A stretch of DNA of 64,000 nt, taken from positions 310,001-374,000 of the forward strand of contig QORU01000003.1 in assembly GCA_003574785.1 (NCBI GenBank), written 5' to 3'. Below the pieces are notes generated by a model that searched no databases, had not been told where the DNA came from, and saw only the letters and a program-made list of their open reading frames with translations. The DNA is from Taklimakanibacter deserti (GTDB lineage: Bacteria > Pseudomonadota > Alphaproteobacteria > Rhizobiales > Aestuariivirgaceae). The position numbers and the translations under genes are program-made. Numbering within the stretch: the stretch's first letter is position 1; each line of letters starts with the position of its first letter. Positions 19,652 to 28,730 of this stretch are shown here, one piece after another.

Positions 19652-20854
19652 ATGCAGACAAGATTCATCCGCAATGCCGTGATTCTGGGGCTGGTTTCGG
19701 CGATCGGTCCCTTCGCCATCGACATGTATCTGCCGGCCCTGCCGACCATCGGGAAGAGCCTCAATGCCGATATCGGCGCGGTGCAATTGAGCCTGATGCT
19801 GTTCTTCGTGTCCTTCGGCACCTTCCAGCTCATTTTCGGGCCGGTCTCGGACATGTTCGGGCGCAAATTGCCGCTCTATGTCGGGCTCGTGCTCTTCGCC
19901 CTCGGCGGCATCGGCTGCGCTTTCGCGCCCGACATCACGACGCTCAATGTCTTCCGCTTCATCCAGGGCATCGGCGCCTGCGCCGGCATGGTCATTCCGC
20001 GCGCCGTGGTGCGCGATCTCCATACCGGGATCGATGCGGCGCGCATGATGTCGCTGCTCATGCTGGTGTTCAGCATCTCGCCGATCCTGGCGCCGCTCAC
20101 CGGCAGTTTGGTCATCAGCCTGGCCGACTGGCGCGCGGTCTTCTGGGTGGTGACGGTCGCCGCGGTGCTGGGCCTCGTCATGATCGCCGCCTTGCTGCCC
20201 GAGACGCGGCCCCAGGCGCTGCGGCGCGAAAGCGGCATCGCCAGCGCGCTCGCGGGCTACCGGCTGCTGCTCGGCGATGTCAACTTCCTGGCGCTCTCCT
20301 TGATCGGTGGCTTCGGGATCGCGAGCTTCTTCGTCTATCTCGCCAATTCGCCCTTCGTGCTCATCGAGCATTTCGGCCTGTCGCCGACGCTGTTCAGCGT
20401 CTTCTTCTCGATCAATGCCGTATCGTTCTTCACTGTCGCGCAGTTCACCGGCAAGCTCGCCGACCGCTTCGGCCTCAGGCGCGTGGTGCGCATCGCGGTG
20501 GTCGGCTTTTTCGCGGCGATCGCGGTGCTGTTCGCCTTGACGGCATCGGGCGTGGACCGTCTCGATGTGCTCGCGCTCTGCCTCTTCGTCGCCTATGGCT
20601 TCCTGGGTCTCGTCATCCCGACGACCGCGGTGCTCGCCATGGAGGATCACGGCGAGATCGCCGGCACGGCTTCAGCGCTCATGGGAACCTTGCACTTCGT
20701 CACCGGTGCGCTCGCCGTCGCCGCCATCGGTCTCATTGCCGACGGCACGGTGCTGCCGATGGTCACCGGCATCGGTGCTTGCGCGCTCATCACTTTCATC
20801 CTGGCACAGGTGACCTTGCGGCAGCGGCAAGCTTCTGAAGTTCCGGCAGAATAA
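19652..20854 (+). CDS. MFS multidrug efflux transporter, Bcr/CflA family
   Basis: 400-residue major facilitator with 12 predicted membrane segments. The drug:H+ antiporter signature is visible near residues 15-30 (GLVSAIGPFAIDMYLPALP), motif A GPVSDMFGRKLPLY (about 73-86), and the motif C-like region PRAVVRDL. ATG 19652 is preferred over an upstream TTG at 19643 because it sits next to a G-rich ribosome site. Function by family is export of drugs or metabolites; substrate unknown. It is probably controlled by the divergent TetR protein. Confidence 0.9.
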   Translation: MQTRFIRNAVILGLVSAIGPFAIDMYLPALPTIGKSLNADIGAVQLSLMLFFVSFGTFQLIFGPVSDMFGRKLPLYVGLVLFALGGIGCAFAPDITTLNVFRFIQGIGACAGMVIPRAVVRDLHTGIDAARMMSLLMLVFSISPILAPLTGSLVISLADWRAVFWVVTVAAVLGLVMIAALLPETRPQALRRESGIASALAGYRLLLGDVNFLALSLIGGFGIASFFVYLANSPFVLIEHFGLSPTLFSVFFSINAVSFFTVAQFTGKLADRFGLRRVVRIAVVGFFAAIAVLFALTASGVDRLDVLALCLFVAYGFLGLVIPTTAVLAMEDHGEIAGTASALMGTLHFVTGALAVAAIGLIADGTVLPMVTGIGACALITFILAQVTLRQRQASEVPAE

Positions 20855-20902
20855 TTCATTTTCTCCGGAACCATCCGGCTGGCTCTGAGTTCTAATAAAA
20901 GT

Positions 20903-20975
20903 CTCAGCGGCAGGAGCCGTCCCGTAAGCTGAGGCAGGGCTCGCTCCAGAGATAGCAATATCTCAGGAGCGAGCC
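20903..20975 (+). other. Two consecutive hairpins between MFS and BKACE genes
   Basis: CTCAGC (20903-20908) can pair with GCTGAG (20928-20933). The second hairpin is GGCTCGCTCC (20938-20947) with GGAGCGAGCC (20966-20975), extended inside by AGAGATA / TATCTC-type pairing. The second stem is followed by TTTCC. It could terminate the MFS transcript or be a structured leader of the gene at 21051; the sequence alone does not decide. Confidence 0.5.
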
Positions 20976-21050
20976 TTTCCGTTTGGGCTCCCGCTTTGAC
21001 AAATCCCTGAAATTAGAGAAGTTTGGCGCCGCTATCAGAAAGAGGGAAAA

Positions 21051-21986
21051 ATGCGGGCGAAATCCAAAGCCATCATCACTTGCGCCATCACGGGATCGAT
21101 CCACACGCCGTCCATGTCGCCCCACCTGCCGGTGACGCCGAGCGACATCGCCGACCAGGCGGTCGAGGCCGGGAAAGCCGGGGCCGCGATCCTCCATCTC
21201 CATGCCCGCGATCCCAAGGATGGGAGGCCCTCGCCAAGCCCTGAGCTCTTCCTCGACTTCCTGCCGCGCATCAAGCAGGGGACCGAGGCGATCATCAACA
21301 TCACGACCGGCGGCGGGCAGGGCATGTCGCTCGACGAGCGGCTTGCCGCGGCGGAACGCGCGTCGCCGGAAATGACCTCGCTCAATATGGGCTCGATGAA
21401 TTTCGGCCTCTTCCCGATGCTCAACCGCTACAAGGATTTTGCCCATGACTGGGAGCGCCAGCATCTCGAGCGCTCGCGCGATTTCATCTTCCGCAACACC
21501 TTCAACGACATCGAGCAGGTGCTGAAGCGCCTGGGCGACGGCCATGGCGTCAAGTTCGAGTTCGAATGCTACGATGTCGGCCATCTCTACACGCTCGCCC
21601 ATTTCCTCGACCGCAAGCTGGTCAAGCCGCCGCTCTTCGTGCAGACGATCTTCGGCATATTGGGCGGCATCGGCCCCGATCCGCAGAATGTGCTGGTCAT
21701 GCGCGACACGGCCGAGCGCCTGTTCGGCGATCAATATCACTGGTCGGTCCTGGCGGCGGGGCGCTTCCAATTGCCGTTCTGCACCATGGCCGCCACCATG
21801 GGCGCCAATGTGCGCGTCGGGCTCGAGGACAATCTCTTCATCGGCAAGGGCAAGCTCGCCAAGTCCAATGCCGAGCTCGTCGCCAAGATGCGCCACATCC
21901 TCGAGGAGCTGTCGATCGATGTCGCGACGGCCGACGAAGCACGACAGATGCTGGATCTCAAGGGTCCGCAGAACGTGAAGTTCTGA
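21051..21986 (+). CDS. BKACE family (DUF849) beta-keto acid cleavage enzyme
   Basis: 311-residue TIM-barrel enzyme of the 3-keto-5-aminohexanoate cleavage (Kce)/DUF849 family, which splits a beta-keto acid with acetyl-CoA to acetoacetate and an acyl-CoA. Zn-site elements are HLHARDP (about residues 44-50), an early AITGSIHTPS, and the barrel strand TTGGGQGMS; KFEFECYDVGH and VRVGLEDN near the C-terminus are also family features. It is monocistronic, preceded by AGAGGGAAAA and by two hairpins. The substrate cannot be inferred (the carnitine-type dehydrocarnitine is one family option). Confidence 0.9.
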   Translation: MRAKSKAIITCAITGSIHTPSMSPHLPVTPSDIADQAVEAGKAGAAILHLHARDPKDGRPSPSPELFLDFLPRIKQGTEAIINITTGGGQGMSLDERLAAAERASPEMTSLNMGSMNFGLFPMLNRYKDFAHDWERQHLERSRDFIFRNTFNDIEQVLKRLGDGHGVKFEFECYDVGHLYTLAHFLDRKLVKPPLFVQTIFGILGGIGPDPQNVLVMRDTAERLFGDQYHWSVLAAGRFQLPFCTMAATMGANVRVGLEDNLFIGKGKLAKSNAELVAKMRHILEELSIDVATADEARQMLDLKGPQNVKF

Positions 21987-22285
21987 AGCAGCGCTTCATC
22001 TGGCAAGGAAGCTGCGTGTATCACATAGGTGAAGGTCACGCAGAAACAGGCGCAATCCGTGCATCGGATCAGATCCTGCGTGGATGTGGGGCCATGGTCC
22101 AATAGAAGTCCGCCGGCCGGTATGCCTAATCTCCCGGATCGCGATCCTTTCAGGGCTTCCGCCTGAAGGGAACGTGATCGGAAATTTTGATTTTGGCGCG
22201 AGATGACAAGGATTTTCCCTGGTCGCGCGCTAGAGTTTCCTGCAGGGGGCCCTTCCGTCCGTAGCTTTATGAGAGAACGCAATTG
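21987..22285. other. Intergenic region, no gene seen
   Basis: About 300 bases between the BKACE gene and the OmpA-family gene. No plausible coding frame, RNA gene or strong terminator was seen. A short GAGAGAA ribosome site for the next gene lies at its right end. Confidence 0.5.
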
Positions 22286-23326
22286 ATGAGGCAATTACGC
22301 AATGCCGGGCATGCGGTGCTCGGTTTCATCGCCTTTATTTGCGCATGCGCAATGGCGAATGCTCAGGAAGGCCTTGGCGCCTTTATGCCGCATGAGGGCG
22401 GCTCGATTACCACCGCCTGGGCCAATGCCTACGGGCCCGACGCGGAATCCTGGATCCGCTTCGCCAATGTCCGGCCCGACTCTTTCGACATCAACTATTC
22501 GAGTTCGCGCGGGACCGTCGCGGTCCGCCGGATCTTCGTCTCCGACCGCATGACAGCGCGAACCCTGATCCTGGGATACAGCGCGAAAATGCCTCTCGTC
22601 ATACCCAACACCACGACCCTCGGCACGTCCGCTGCCGTGCTCCAAGAGCTGCGCTCGACCGGACAGGCCGCGTCCAATCTCGTCTACACTGAGGGCATGG
22701 CGACCATGACCGGCATGTTCACGCTGGTCGAGAAGGCCCAGATGTCCGTCAATATCGACGGGAATCCGGTGAATGTGCCGGTGATCCACGCCACCGGAAG
22801 CTTCAAGGACGGGCGGCAAAGCGCGGTCGGGGACTTCTATTTCCTCGACAACAAGAACAACCCCATGATGGTGCAATACAACATCCAGTTTCGCGGAGAA
22901 AAGACACCGCGCAGCGAACGCTATGTCCTGATCACGCCCGCGGCCGATGAGCGGGCAAGGATGGAGCAGGCTCTCGCGGCGCGAAAGGCCTATACCACCT
23001 ATGGCATTCACTTCGATTTCGACAAGGCATCCATCCGGAACGACTCCGTTCCCTTGCTCAAGCAGATCGCCATTGCTCTGCGCAACAACCCGCTGTGGAC
23101 GCTGTCGATCACCGGGTACACCGATTCGATCGGCGAAAAATCCTACAATATGAAGCTCTCCAGAGCTCGCGCCGATTCCGTGAAGGCAAGGCTTGTCAAG
23201 CTCGGCGTCGATCCCGTCCGGCTGAGCACGGCGGGAGCAGGCGCCGGTGAACCTGTCGCGACAAACAAGACCTTGCAAGGACGCGCCCTCAATCGCCGGG
23301 TCGTTCTGGCCCGTACCGACCGGTAG
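22286..23326 (+). CDS. OmpA-family outer-membrane/peptidoglycan-associated protein
   Basis: 346-residue exported protein. An N-terminal signal peptide (hydrophobic GFIAFICACAMANAQ, likely cleaved after ANA) is followed by an about 200-residue domain of unknown type. The C-terminal OmpA domain has IHFDFDKASIRNDS, LSITGYTDSIGEKSYNMKLS and the arginine-containing RALNRRVVL that contact peptidoglycan. The start is the ATG at 22286, directly behind a TTG at 22283 and 8 bases from GAGAGAA. It probably tethers the envelope; the N-terminal domain is unassigned. Confidence 0.88.
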   Translation: MRQLRNAGHAVLGFIAFICACAMANAQEGLGAFMPHEGGSITTAWANAYGPDAESWIRFANVRPDSFDINYSSSRGTVAVRRIFVSDRMTARTLILGYSAKMPLVIPNTTTLGTSAAVLQELRSTGQAASNLVYTEGMATMTGMFTLVEKAQMSVNIDGNPVNVPVIHATGSFKDGRQSAVGDFYFLDNKNNPMMVQYNIQFRGEKTPRSERYVLITPAADERARMEQALAARKAYTTYGIHFDFDKASIRNDSVPLLKQIAIALRNNPLWTLSITGYTDSIGEKSYNMKLSRARADSVKARLVKLGVDPVRLSTAGAGAGEPVATNKTLQGRALNRRVVLARTDR

Positions 23327-23348
23327 TCCAATGAGGAGCGCATCAAAC

Positions 23349-24191
23349 ATGATACTGGCGACACGTCTTCTGCTGGCCGGGTTTGCTCTCTGCGCAATGG
23401 CGGCAACCGCCTCTGCTGCCGACAAGATCGGCAACTGCGAGCTGACCGGCGCCAAAGGCTCGATCCCCATCACCGCGCCGGCGGTGCCGGGTCAGCTCAC
23501 CGTCGCGGTCTCGCTGCCGGCACCGGTCTGGTGGAACGGCGATACGCCGGAGGCGATCAAGGACGGCATGGAATACTGCCTGGCGGCCGAGATTGCCTGG
23601 CGTGCCGGCTATGACAAGCTCAAGGTCGTGGCCGTGGAGTTTGTACCTCTCGTCGGCGGGCAGACCAGCGGCCACGACCTGGCGCTCTCCGAGATCTCCA
23701 TCACCGAAGAGCGCAAGAAGCTCGTCGACTTCTCTGTCCCTTACTTCAACTCGGATATCGGGGTGCTGACGCGCGCCGATAATCCGGTCGACGAGAAGGC
23801 GGTCAAGTCGGTCACTGTCGGCATCCAGCAAGGGACGACCGGCGCCGCATTCGCGCTCGATGTGCTCAAGGTGACGAACTACAGCGTCTATGCCGAGCGC
23901 GCCGATCTTCTCAAGGCGTTGCGCGATGGGGATATCGATGCGGCCCTGACCGACACCTCGATAACCCTTTCGGCGGAAGCAACCGATGCCGGAAAGACCA
24001 AGGTCGTGGGCCAGTACAAGACCGGCGAGATCTACGCGGCCCTGCTTCCCAAGGCCAATACGAACAACGCGGCACTGGACAAGATCATTCAGGCCATCAT
24101 CGATGACGGAACGATGAAAAAGCTGTCAGCCAAATATCTCGCCGCGGCCTGGGGCAAAGACCCGGCCAGCATTCCCTATTTCCAACCATAA
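23349..24191 (+). CDS. Amino-acid-type ABC transporter substrate-binding protein (family 3), orphan
   Basis: 280-residue periplasmic binding protein with a signal peptide (LLLAGFALCAMAATASA). Family-3 features are DLALSEISITEERKKLVDFSVPYF and the second lobe VGIQQGTTGAAFALDVL. ATG 23349 is chosen because GAGGAG lies 9 bases upstream; another ATG is at 23331. No permease or ATPase genes are adjacent, so it is either an orphan binding protein or a sensor. It starts 22 bases after the OmpA gene and may be co-transcribed with it. Confidence 0.86.
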   Translation: MILATRLLLAGFALCAMAATASAADKIGNCELTGAKGSIPITAPAVPGQLTVAVSLPAPVWWNGDTPEAIKDGMEYCLAAEIAWRAGYDKLKVVAVEFVPLVGGQTSGHDLALSEISITEERKKLVDFSVPYFNSDIGVLTRADNPVDEKAVKSVTVGIQQGTTGAAFALDVLKVTNYSVYAERADLLKALRDGDIDAALTDTSITLSAEATDAGKTKVVGQYKTGEIYAALLPKANTNNAALDKIIQAIIDDGTMKKLSAKYLAAAWGKDPASIPYFQP

Positions 24192-24203
24192 GGATTTGGG
24201 GAG

Positions 24204-24818
24204 CTAATTCTCGATGATCGGCACATGCGGTGCGGCATGGCGCGGCATGTGGCCGGTGAGCCGCGGATCGGGATGGATCTCGACGGCGACCTGGTAAGGC
24301 GTGAAGCCCGAGCGCCGGTAGAAGGGAAGCGCCGCCGGGTGATCGAAAGTGCAGGTATGCACCCAGAAGCGCGTGATCGGCTTTATCCAGGCGAGGCGGA
24401 TGGCTTCGCTCATCAGGAAGCGGCCGGCGCCCTTGCCGATCGCTTCGGGCAGCAGGCCGAAGAAGGACAGTTCGCATTCGTCCTTCGTCGAAAAGTCGAG
24501 CTCGAGCAGGCCCAACACCGTGTCTTTGTCGAGAAGCCGATAGATCTCGATCCTGGGCTCGCGCAATATCCGCAAAAGCTCATGGTCCGGCATCACGAGG
24601 CGCGAATACCACAGCCAGTTCTCGCCAATGGCCTTGAACAAAGAGCGATAGGTGGCGAGATCGGCGTCGCGCCAGCGTTCCGCCACCAGACTTTGGCTCG
24701 GAATCGGTGACGAGACGGGAGGCTTCGCCCGCATCTCCAGGAATGTCGCGACATTGGCGACATGGCGCGGGGGAACGATGGAGTAGCCTTTGGGCGCGGG
24801 TGATGGGGCGTGTGACAT
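24204..24818 (-). CDS. GNAT family N-acetyltransferase
   Basis: 204-residue acyl-CoA-dependent N-acetyltransferase. The GNAT core is visible as GLLELDFSTKDECELSFFGLLPEAIGKGAGRFLMS in two blocks (strand 4, then the acetyl-CoA loop EAIGKGAGRFL at about residues 124-134) and HPAALPFYRRSGF at strand/helix 5. The acceptor substrate is unknown. It is monocistronic and convergent with the binding-protein gene. Confidence 0.87.
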   Translation of the reverse strand: MSHAPSPAPKGYSIVPPRHVANVATFLEMRAKPPVSSPIPSQSLVAERWRDADLATYRSLFKAIGENWLWYSRLVMPDHELLRILREPRIEIYRLLDKDTVLGLLELDFSTKDECELSFFGLLPEAIGKGAGRFLMSEAIRLAWIKPITRFWVHTCTFDHPAALPFYRRSGFTPYQVAVEIHPDPRLTGHMPRHAAPHVPIIEN

Positions 24819-24862
24819 GGCGCGTAACCACCCGCTGCCCGATCGGTTGTCAAGTGGCTGCG

Positions 24863-25612
24863 TTAAAGGCTGACCGACAGGCCGCCATCGACGGCCAGCA
24901 CATGGCCGTTCACATAGGATGCCGCCTCGGACGCGAGGAAGACGACGGCGCCGCCGAGCTCATGGGGCTTGGCCCAGCGTCCGGCAGGCGTTCGGCTCTC
25001 GACCCAGGCGGTGAAGGCCTTGTCCTCGAGAAGGGCGGTGTTGAGCTCGGTCGCGAAATAGCCGGGCGCGATGGCATTGACGGTGACGCCGTGGCGGCCG
25101 ATCTCGGCGGCCATGGAGCGGGTCAGCCCGTGGAGGCCCGCTTTCGCCGCGGCATAGGCATGAATGGTCGGACGCCCGAGGATCGCCGCCACTGATCCGG
25201 TATTGATGATGCGGCCATATTTGTTGGGCAGCATCAGCCTGGCCGAATCGCGCGCCAGCCGGAAGCAGGCCGAGAGATTGACGGCGACGACGCGGTCGAA
25301 ATCCTGATCCTCCCATTCGGTGAGCGGGCGCCGGTGCTGGATGCCGGCATTGTTCACGAGGATGTCGAGCTTGCCGTGCTTCGAAGCGATCCTGGCGAGC
25401 GCCGCGCTGCATTGTTTCGGATCAGCCACGTCGAAAGCGAGATGATCGGCTTTGAGCTTGCGCGCGGCTTCCGCGAGCGATGCCTCGTCGCGGGCATTGA
25501 GGATGACGGTCGCGCCATGCTCGGCCAAGGCTTCCGCCATGGCGAAGCCAAGCCCGCGCGATGCGCCGGTCACCAGCGCCACCCGTCCAGCCAAAGAGAA
25601 ACGATCGGTCAT
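24863..25612 (-). CDS. SDR family oxidoreductase (gluconate 5-dehydrogenase-like)
   Basis: 249-residue classical SDR: TGASRGLG (about residues 15-22), NNAGIQHRRP (about 86-95), catalytic Ser in INTGSVAA and YAAAK (about 152-156), and the C-terminal GHVLAVDGG. The NNAGIQHRRP segment and overall length resemble gluconate 5-dehydrogenase or related sugar SDRs. It lies downstream of the sugar-class ABC genes on the same strand, but a strong terminator-like hairpin (25637-25665) separates it from them. It may be expressed at a lower level or from its own promoter. Confidence 0.88.
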   Translation of the reverse strand: MTDRFSLAGRVALVTGASRGLGFAMAEALAEHGATVILNARDEASLAEAARKLKADHLAFDVADPKQCSAALARIASKHGKLDILVNNAGIQHRRPLTEWEDQDFDRVVAVNLSACFRLARDSARLMLPNKYGRIINTGSVAAILGRPTIHAYAAAKAGLHGLTRSMAAEIGRHGVTVNAIAPGYFATELNTALLEDKAFTAWVESRTPAGRWAKPHELGGAVVFLASEAASYVNGHVLAVDGGLSVSL

Positions 25613-25636
25613 TTGGGGATTGCTTTCGACAAAAGA

Positions 25637-25665
25637 GAGCAGGCGGGGATGATCCCCGCCTGCTC
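25637..25665 (-). terminator. Rho-independent terminator after sugar-binding-protein gene
   Basis: Perfect 13-base stem (GAGCAGGCGGGGA with TCCCCGCCTGCTC) around a 3-base loop. Read on the minus strand it is followed by TCTCTTTTG. It lies 17 bases after the binding-protein stop, as expected for a terminator of the ABC operon. Confidence 0.75.
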
Positions 25666-25682
25666 ATGAGGCGTTAAGAGAC

Positions 25683-26690
25683 TTATTTGCCGATGCAAGT
25701 GTCGGCGGTTTCCGGCGTGCAGACATCGAGCCCGGTATAGGTCGGATCGGTGACCGTCTTGCCGTCCTTGAGGTCCTTCAGGAAGAACATCGACTTGTAG
25801 CCCATCTCGAAGGGCCGCTGACCGACCTGGCCCTTGGACAGGCCGTCCTTCATCAGCTCCATCTGCACGGGCAATGTGTCGGCGACGACGAGGGCAAGCG
25901 CGCCTGAGGCGATCTTGTCCTTATAGGGCTCGACCGCCTTGCGATAGGCCTCGGGCACGAATTGCGGGAAGCCGCCGGTCGGCACGAAGGCGTCGAGATC
26001 GGGGTATTTCGCCAGCGTGTCTTCCAACTGGGCGACGGAGCGCGGGAAGTCGTCATCGGTATAGAGCGGGCAGCCATCCGCTTCCTTCCAGCCGTTCTCG
26101 CCATTGAGCCGGTCGCCAGGCGAAGCGGCACTCTGCTTGCCGGAGAGCGTGTCGCGAATGCCCTGCATGCGCTCATTGTGGTTGGCGGCAGCCGCACCGC
26201 CCGACTGGATGCAGATCGTGCCGCCCTTGGGCTTGATCTGCTGCACGATCTTGGCGAGGTTGACTCCGATGTCGTAATTCTTGGTGCCGACATAGGCGAC
26301 ACGCAGGTCCTTGTTCTCGGGCAGGAGATCGGAGTCCCAGGTGAGCACCGGGATTCCCGCTGCCTTGGCCTGTTGCAGGGGGCCCGCCATGGCCGCCGCG
26401 TTGGACGGCGACACGGCGATGCCGGCGACGCCCTTGGCGACGAGGTCCTGCACGATCTGCACCTGCTCTTCGCCGCCGCCATGCTCGCCGGGGCCGATAT
26501 ACATGCATTCGAAGGCGCCGTTCGATTCCGACTCGGCCTTCTTGCAGCCATCGCGGGCCTGGTCGAAGAACGGGTTGTTCATGTTCTTCGGCACCAACGC
26601 CAGGGTGAGCTTGTCCTGGGCGCTTGCGCCGGCGCTGCCCAGGGCCATCAGCCCCGCGACGATCGCCGTTCCCATCAGATATTTCATCAT
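25683..26690 (-). CDS. Sugar/polyol ABC transporter substrate-binding protein (RbsB-like)
   Basis: Periplasmic type I (ribose/galactose class) binding protein, 335 residues from ATG 26690. AGGAGGAA lies 7 bases before this start; an upstream in-frame start would run through a REP-like palindrome and is rejected. A signal peptide (MGTAIVAGLMALGSAGASAQ) is followed by LALVPKNMNNPFFDQARDGC, typical of RbsB-family proteins. The C-terminal part has four cysteines that could form disulfides. It is encoded last in an ATPase-permease-binding protein operon and lies near iolG. Confidence 0.9.
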   Translation of the reverse strand: MMKYLMGTAIVAGLMALGSAGASAQDKLTLALVPKNMNNPFFDQARDGCKKAESESNGAFECMYIGPGEHGGGEEQVQIVQDLVAKGVAGIAVSPSNAAAMAGPLQQAKAAGIPVLTWDSDLLPENKDLRVAYVGTKNYDIGVNLAKIVQQIKPKGGTICIQSGGAAAANHNERMQGIRDTLSGKQSAASPGDRLNGENGWKEADGCPLYTDDDFPRSVAQLEDTLAKYPDLDAFVPTGGFPQFVPEAYRKAVEPYKDKIASGALALVVADTLPVQMELMKDGLSKGQVGQRPFEMGYKSMFFLKDLKDGKTVTDPTYTGLDVCTPETADTCIGK

Positions 26691-26724
26691 GCACGTTCCT
26701 CCTTCTGTCTTGCTTCTTTGCTTT

Positions 26725-26794
26725 CGCATGATCTTATCGGAGAACCGCTGGATGGCCGGGTCAAGCCCGGCCACAAGCTTCTCCGGATCATGCG
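26725..26794. repeat. REP-like palindromic repeat, copy 1
   Basis: Imperfect palindrome with outer arms GCATGATC / GATCATGC, next arms CGGAGAA / TTCTCCG, and an inner GGCCGGG / CCCGGCC hairpin around TCAA. It lies between the permease stop and the binding-protein start. Related copies occur at 30673-30741 and 36581-36626. Confidence 0.65.
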
Positions 26795-26803
26795 CCTGGT
26801 TCG

Positions 26804-27820
26804 TCACGCACGTGAGCGCCCGCGCAGCCGCTCGAGATAGACCGCGAGGACGATGAAAAGACCGACAAAGGCGCCTTGCCAGTTGGCGTCGACCCCCGCC
26901 ATCAGCAGGCCGTTGCGGATGACTTCGATGAGGGCCGCGCCGATGAAGGCGCCATAGGCGGTGCCGGCGCCGCCCATCAGGTCGGCGCCGCCAATGACGG
27001 TCGAGGCGATGACGCGCAATTCATAGCCGATGCCCAGCGCATTGATGGCCGAGCCCTGCCAGCCCAGGATGAGGATGGAGGAGAGGGCGGCCATGCAGGC
27101 GGAAAGCACATAGACCTGGAACTTCATGCGCCGGACCGGAACGCCGGTGAGCTGGGCCGCCTGCTCATTGCCGCCAATGGCGAAGAGGCGCCGGCCCCAG
27201 GAGGTGTAGTTGAAGACGAAGCCGAAGATGAGCGTCAGGATGACCAGGACCCAGACCGGATTGGCAATCCCTAAAATCTGTCCGCCGCCGATCTCGAGAA
27301 CGACCTGCTTGTCGGGGCCGAAATCGGTGATCATGCGGTTGCCGGAGAGAATCTGAGCGAAAGAGCGCGCGGCCGCAAGCATGCCAAGTGTCACGACGAA
27401 AGGCGGCAGGCCGACATAGGCGATGATATAACCATTGATCGCACCCAGAGCGGCGCCGGCAAGGAGGCCCGCGGGCAGGGCGACCCACCAGGGATAATGC
27501 GCTTCGAGGACGACGCCGGCGACGATGGTGACAAAGCCCATGATGGAGCCGACCGAAAGGTCGATGCCGCCGGTGATGATGACGGCGAGCATGCCCATCG
27601 CCATGATGCCGATGAAGGCGAAATTACGGGTTATGTTGTAGAAATTGCGCTCCGTCGCATAGGCCGGCTCATAGAAGCTCATGAAGACGACGATGACGAA
27701 AAGCGCCACCGTGATCCAGAAAGGCTGGCTCGCGGTCAGCCGCTGCAGAAATGTGGACTGCTGGATGCCGACCACATCCTGGATCGAGACGCTGGCGGTT
27801 TCGGCTTTTTCAGGCGGCAC
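26804..27820 (-). CDS. Sugar/polyol ABC transporter permease (RbsC-like)
   Basis: 338-residue permease of the ribose/xylose/inositol class with about ten membrane segments. The family motif GGIDLSVGSIMGFV (about residues 84-97) and GGADLMGGAGTAYGA (about 273-287) are clear, as is YTSWGRRLFAIGGNEQAA. It overlaps the end of the ATPase gene by 11 bases, so translation is coupled. The ligand is perhaps inositol or a related polyol, given the neighbouring iolG (inference). Confidence 0.92.
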   Translation of the reverse strand: MPPEKAETASVSIQDVVGIQQSTFLQRLTASQPFWITVALFVIVVFMSFYEPAYATERNFYNITRNFAFIGIMAMGMLAVIITGGIDLSVGSIMGFVTIVAGVVLEAHYPWWVALPAGLLAGAALGAINGYIIAYVGLPPFVVTLGMLAAARSFAQILSGNRMITDFGPDKQVVLEIGGGQILGIANPVWVLVILTLIFGFVFNYTSWGRRLFAIGGNEQAAQLTGVPVRRMKFQVYVLSACMAALSSILILGWQGSAINALGIGYELRVIASTVIGGADLMGGAGTAYGAFIGAALIEVIRNGLLMAGVDANWQGAFVGLFIVLAVYLERLRGRSRA

Positions 27821-28550
27821 GGATCGCTCCCGTGATGAGACCGGTCACTTCTTCGGGTGAGGTGTCCTTGATCGCCTTGTCGGCGACCTTGGCGCCGCGG
27901 CGCATGACGATGACCCGGTCGGACACGGCGAAGACGTCGGGCATGCGGTGGCTGATGAGGACGACCGATATGCCCTGCTGCTTGAGCCGGCGGATGAGCG
28001 CCAGGACCTGCTCGACCTGGCGCACGCTGATCGCCGCCGTCGGCTCGTCCATCAGCACGAGCTTGGCCCTGGAGAGCCTGGTTCGGGCGATGGCGACGGC
28101 CTGGCGCTGGCCGCCCGACATCCGGCGCACCAGGTCGCGCGGTCGGGTTTCCGACTGCAACTCCTCGAACAGCTCGCCGGCCTTCTTGAACATCGCGTCA
28201 TAGTTCATGACCCGGAACGGCCAGATGCCTTTCCGGATCTCGCGGCCGAGAAACAGGTTCTCGGCGGCGGTGAGATTGTCGCACAAAGCCAGGTCCTGGT
28301 AGACGATCTCGATGCCCTTGGCGCGCGCATCGAGCGGCTGGGTGAAATGGACCGTCTCGTCCGAGAGCACGATCTCGCCCGAGGTCGGCGGGAAGTTGCC
28401 GGCGATGATCTTGACCAGCGTCGACTTGCCGGCGCCATTGTCGCCCATGAGGCCGACGATCTCGCCCGGGTGGATTTCGGCGTCCACGCCGTTCAAGGCA
28501 TGGATGGCGCCGAAGGATTTGGTGACGCTCTTGAGCCTGAGCAAGGCCAT
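27810..28550 (-). CDS. Sugar/polyol ABC transporter ATP-binding protein (single-domain, FrcA/RbsA-like)
   Basis: 246-residue ATPase with a single nucleotide-binding domain, as in fructose/inositol-type transporters of rhizobia. Walker A GDNGAGKST, signature MSGGQRQA, Walker B LVLMDEPTAA and H-loop ISHRMP are present. ATG 28550 (MALLRLKSV) is chosen because GGGAGGAG lies 8 bases upstream; the frame is open further but has no better site. First gene of the operon, divergent from iolG. Confidence 0.92.
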   Translation of the reverse strand: MALLRLKSVTKSFGAIHALNGVDAEIHPGEIVGLMGDNGAGKSTLVKIIAGNFPPTSGEIVLSDETVHFTQPLDARAKGIEIVYQDLALCDNLTAAENLFLGREIRKGIWPFRVMNYDAMFKKAGELFEELQSETRPRDLVRRMSGGQRQAVAIARTRLSRAKLVLMDEPTAAISVRQVEQVLALIRRLKQQGISVVLISHRMPDVFAVSDRVIVMRRGAKVADKAIKDTSPEEVTGLITGAIRAA

Positions 28551-28730
28551 TGAAGGCTCCTCCCATCGTGCAGGCTCTCTCGGCCTGCTTGCGAAACCAG
28601 CCGTCCGGAATTTTTGCATAGCTTCGCCGCGCTTGTCGAGCGCCTTTGCGGCGGTGAGCCATATTTGTCATACTAAAGACGAGTTTGCGATTTTTCCGTC
28701 ATTCCATCCATCAGCCAACGAGGTTCGGAA

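Noticed and set aside
26691..26807. Longer binding-protein start including 39 more residues
   Set aside because: The extension would translate a REP-like palindrome and destroy the signal peptide; ATG 26690 has a strong ribosome site.
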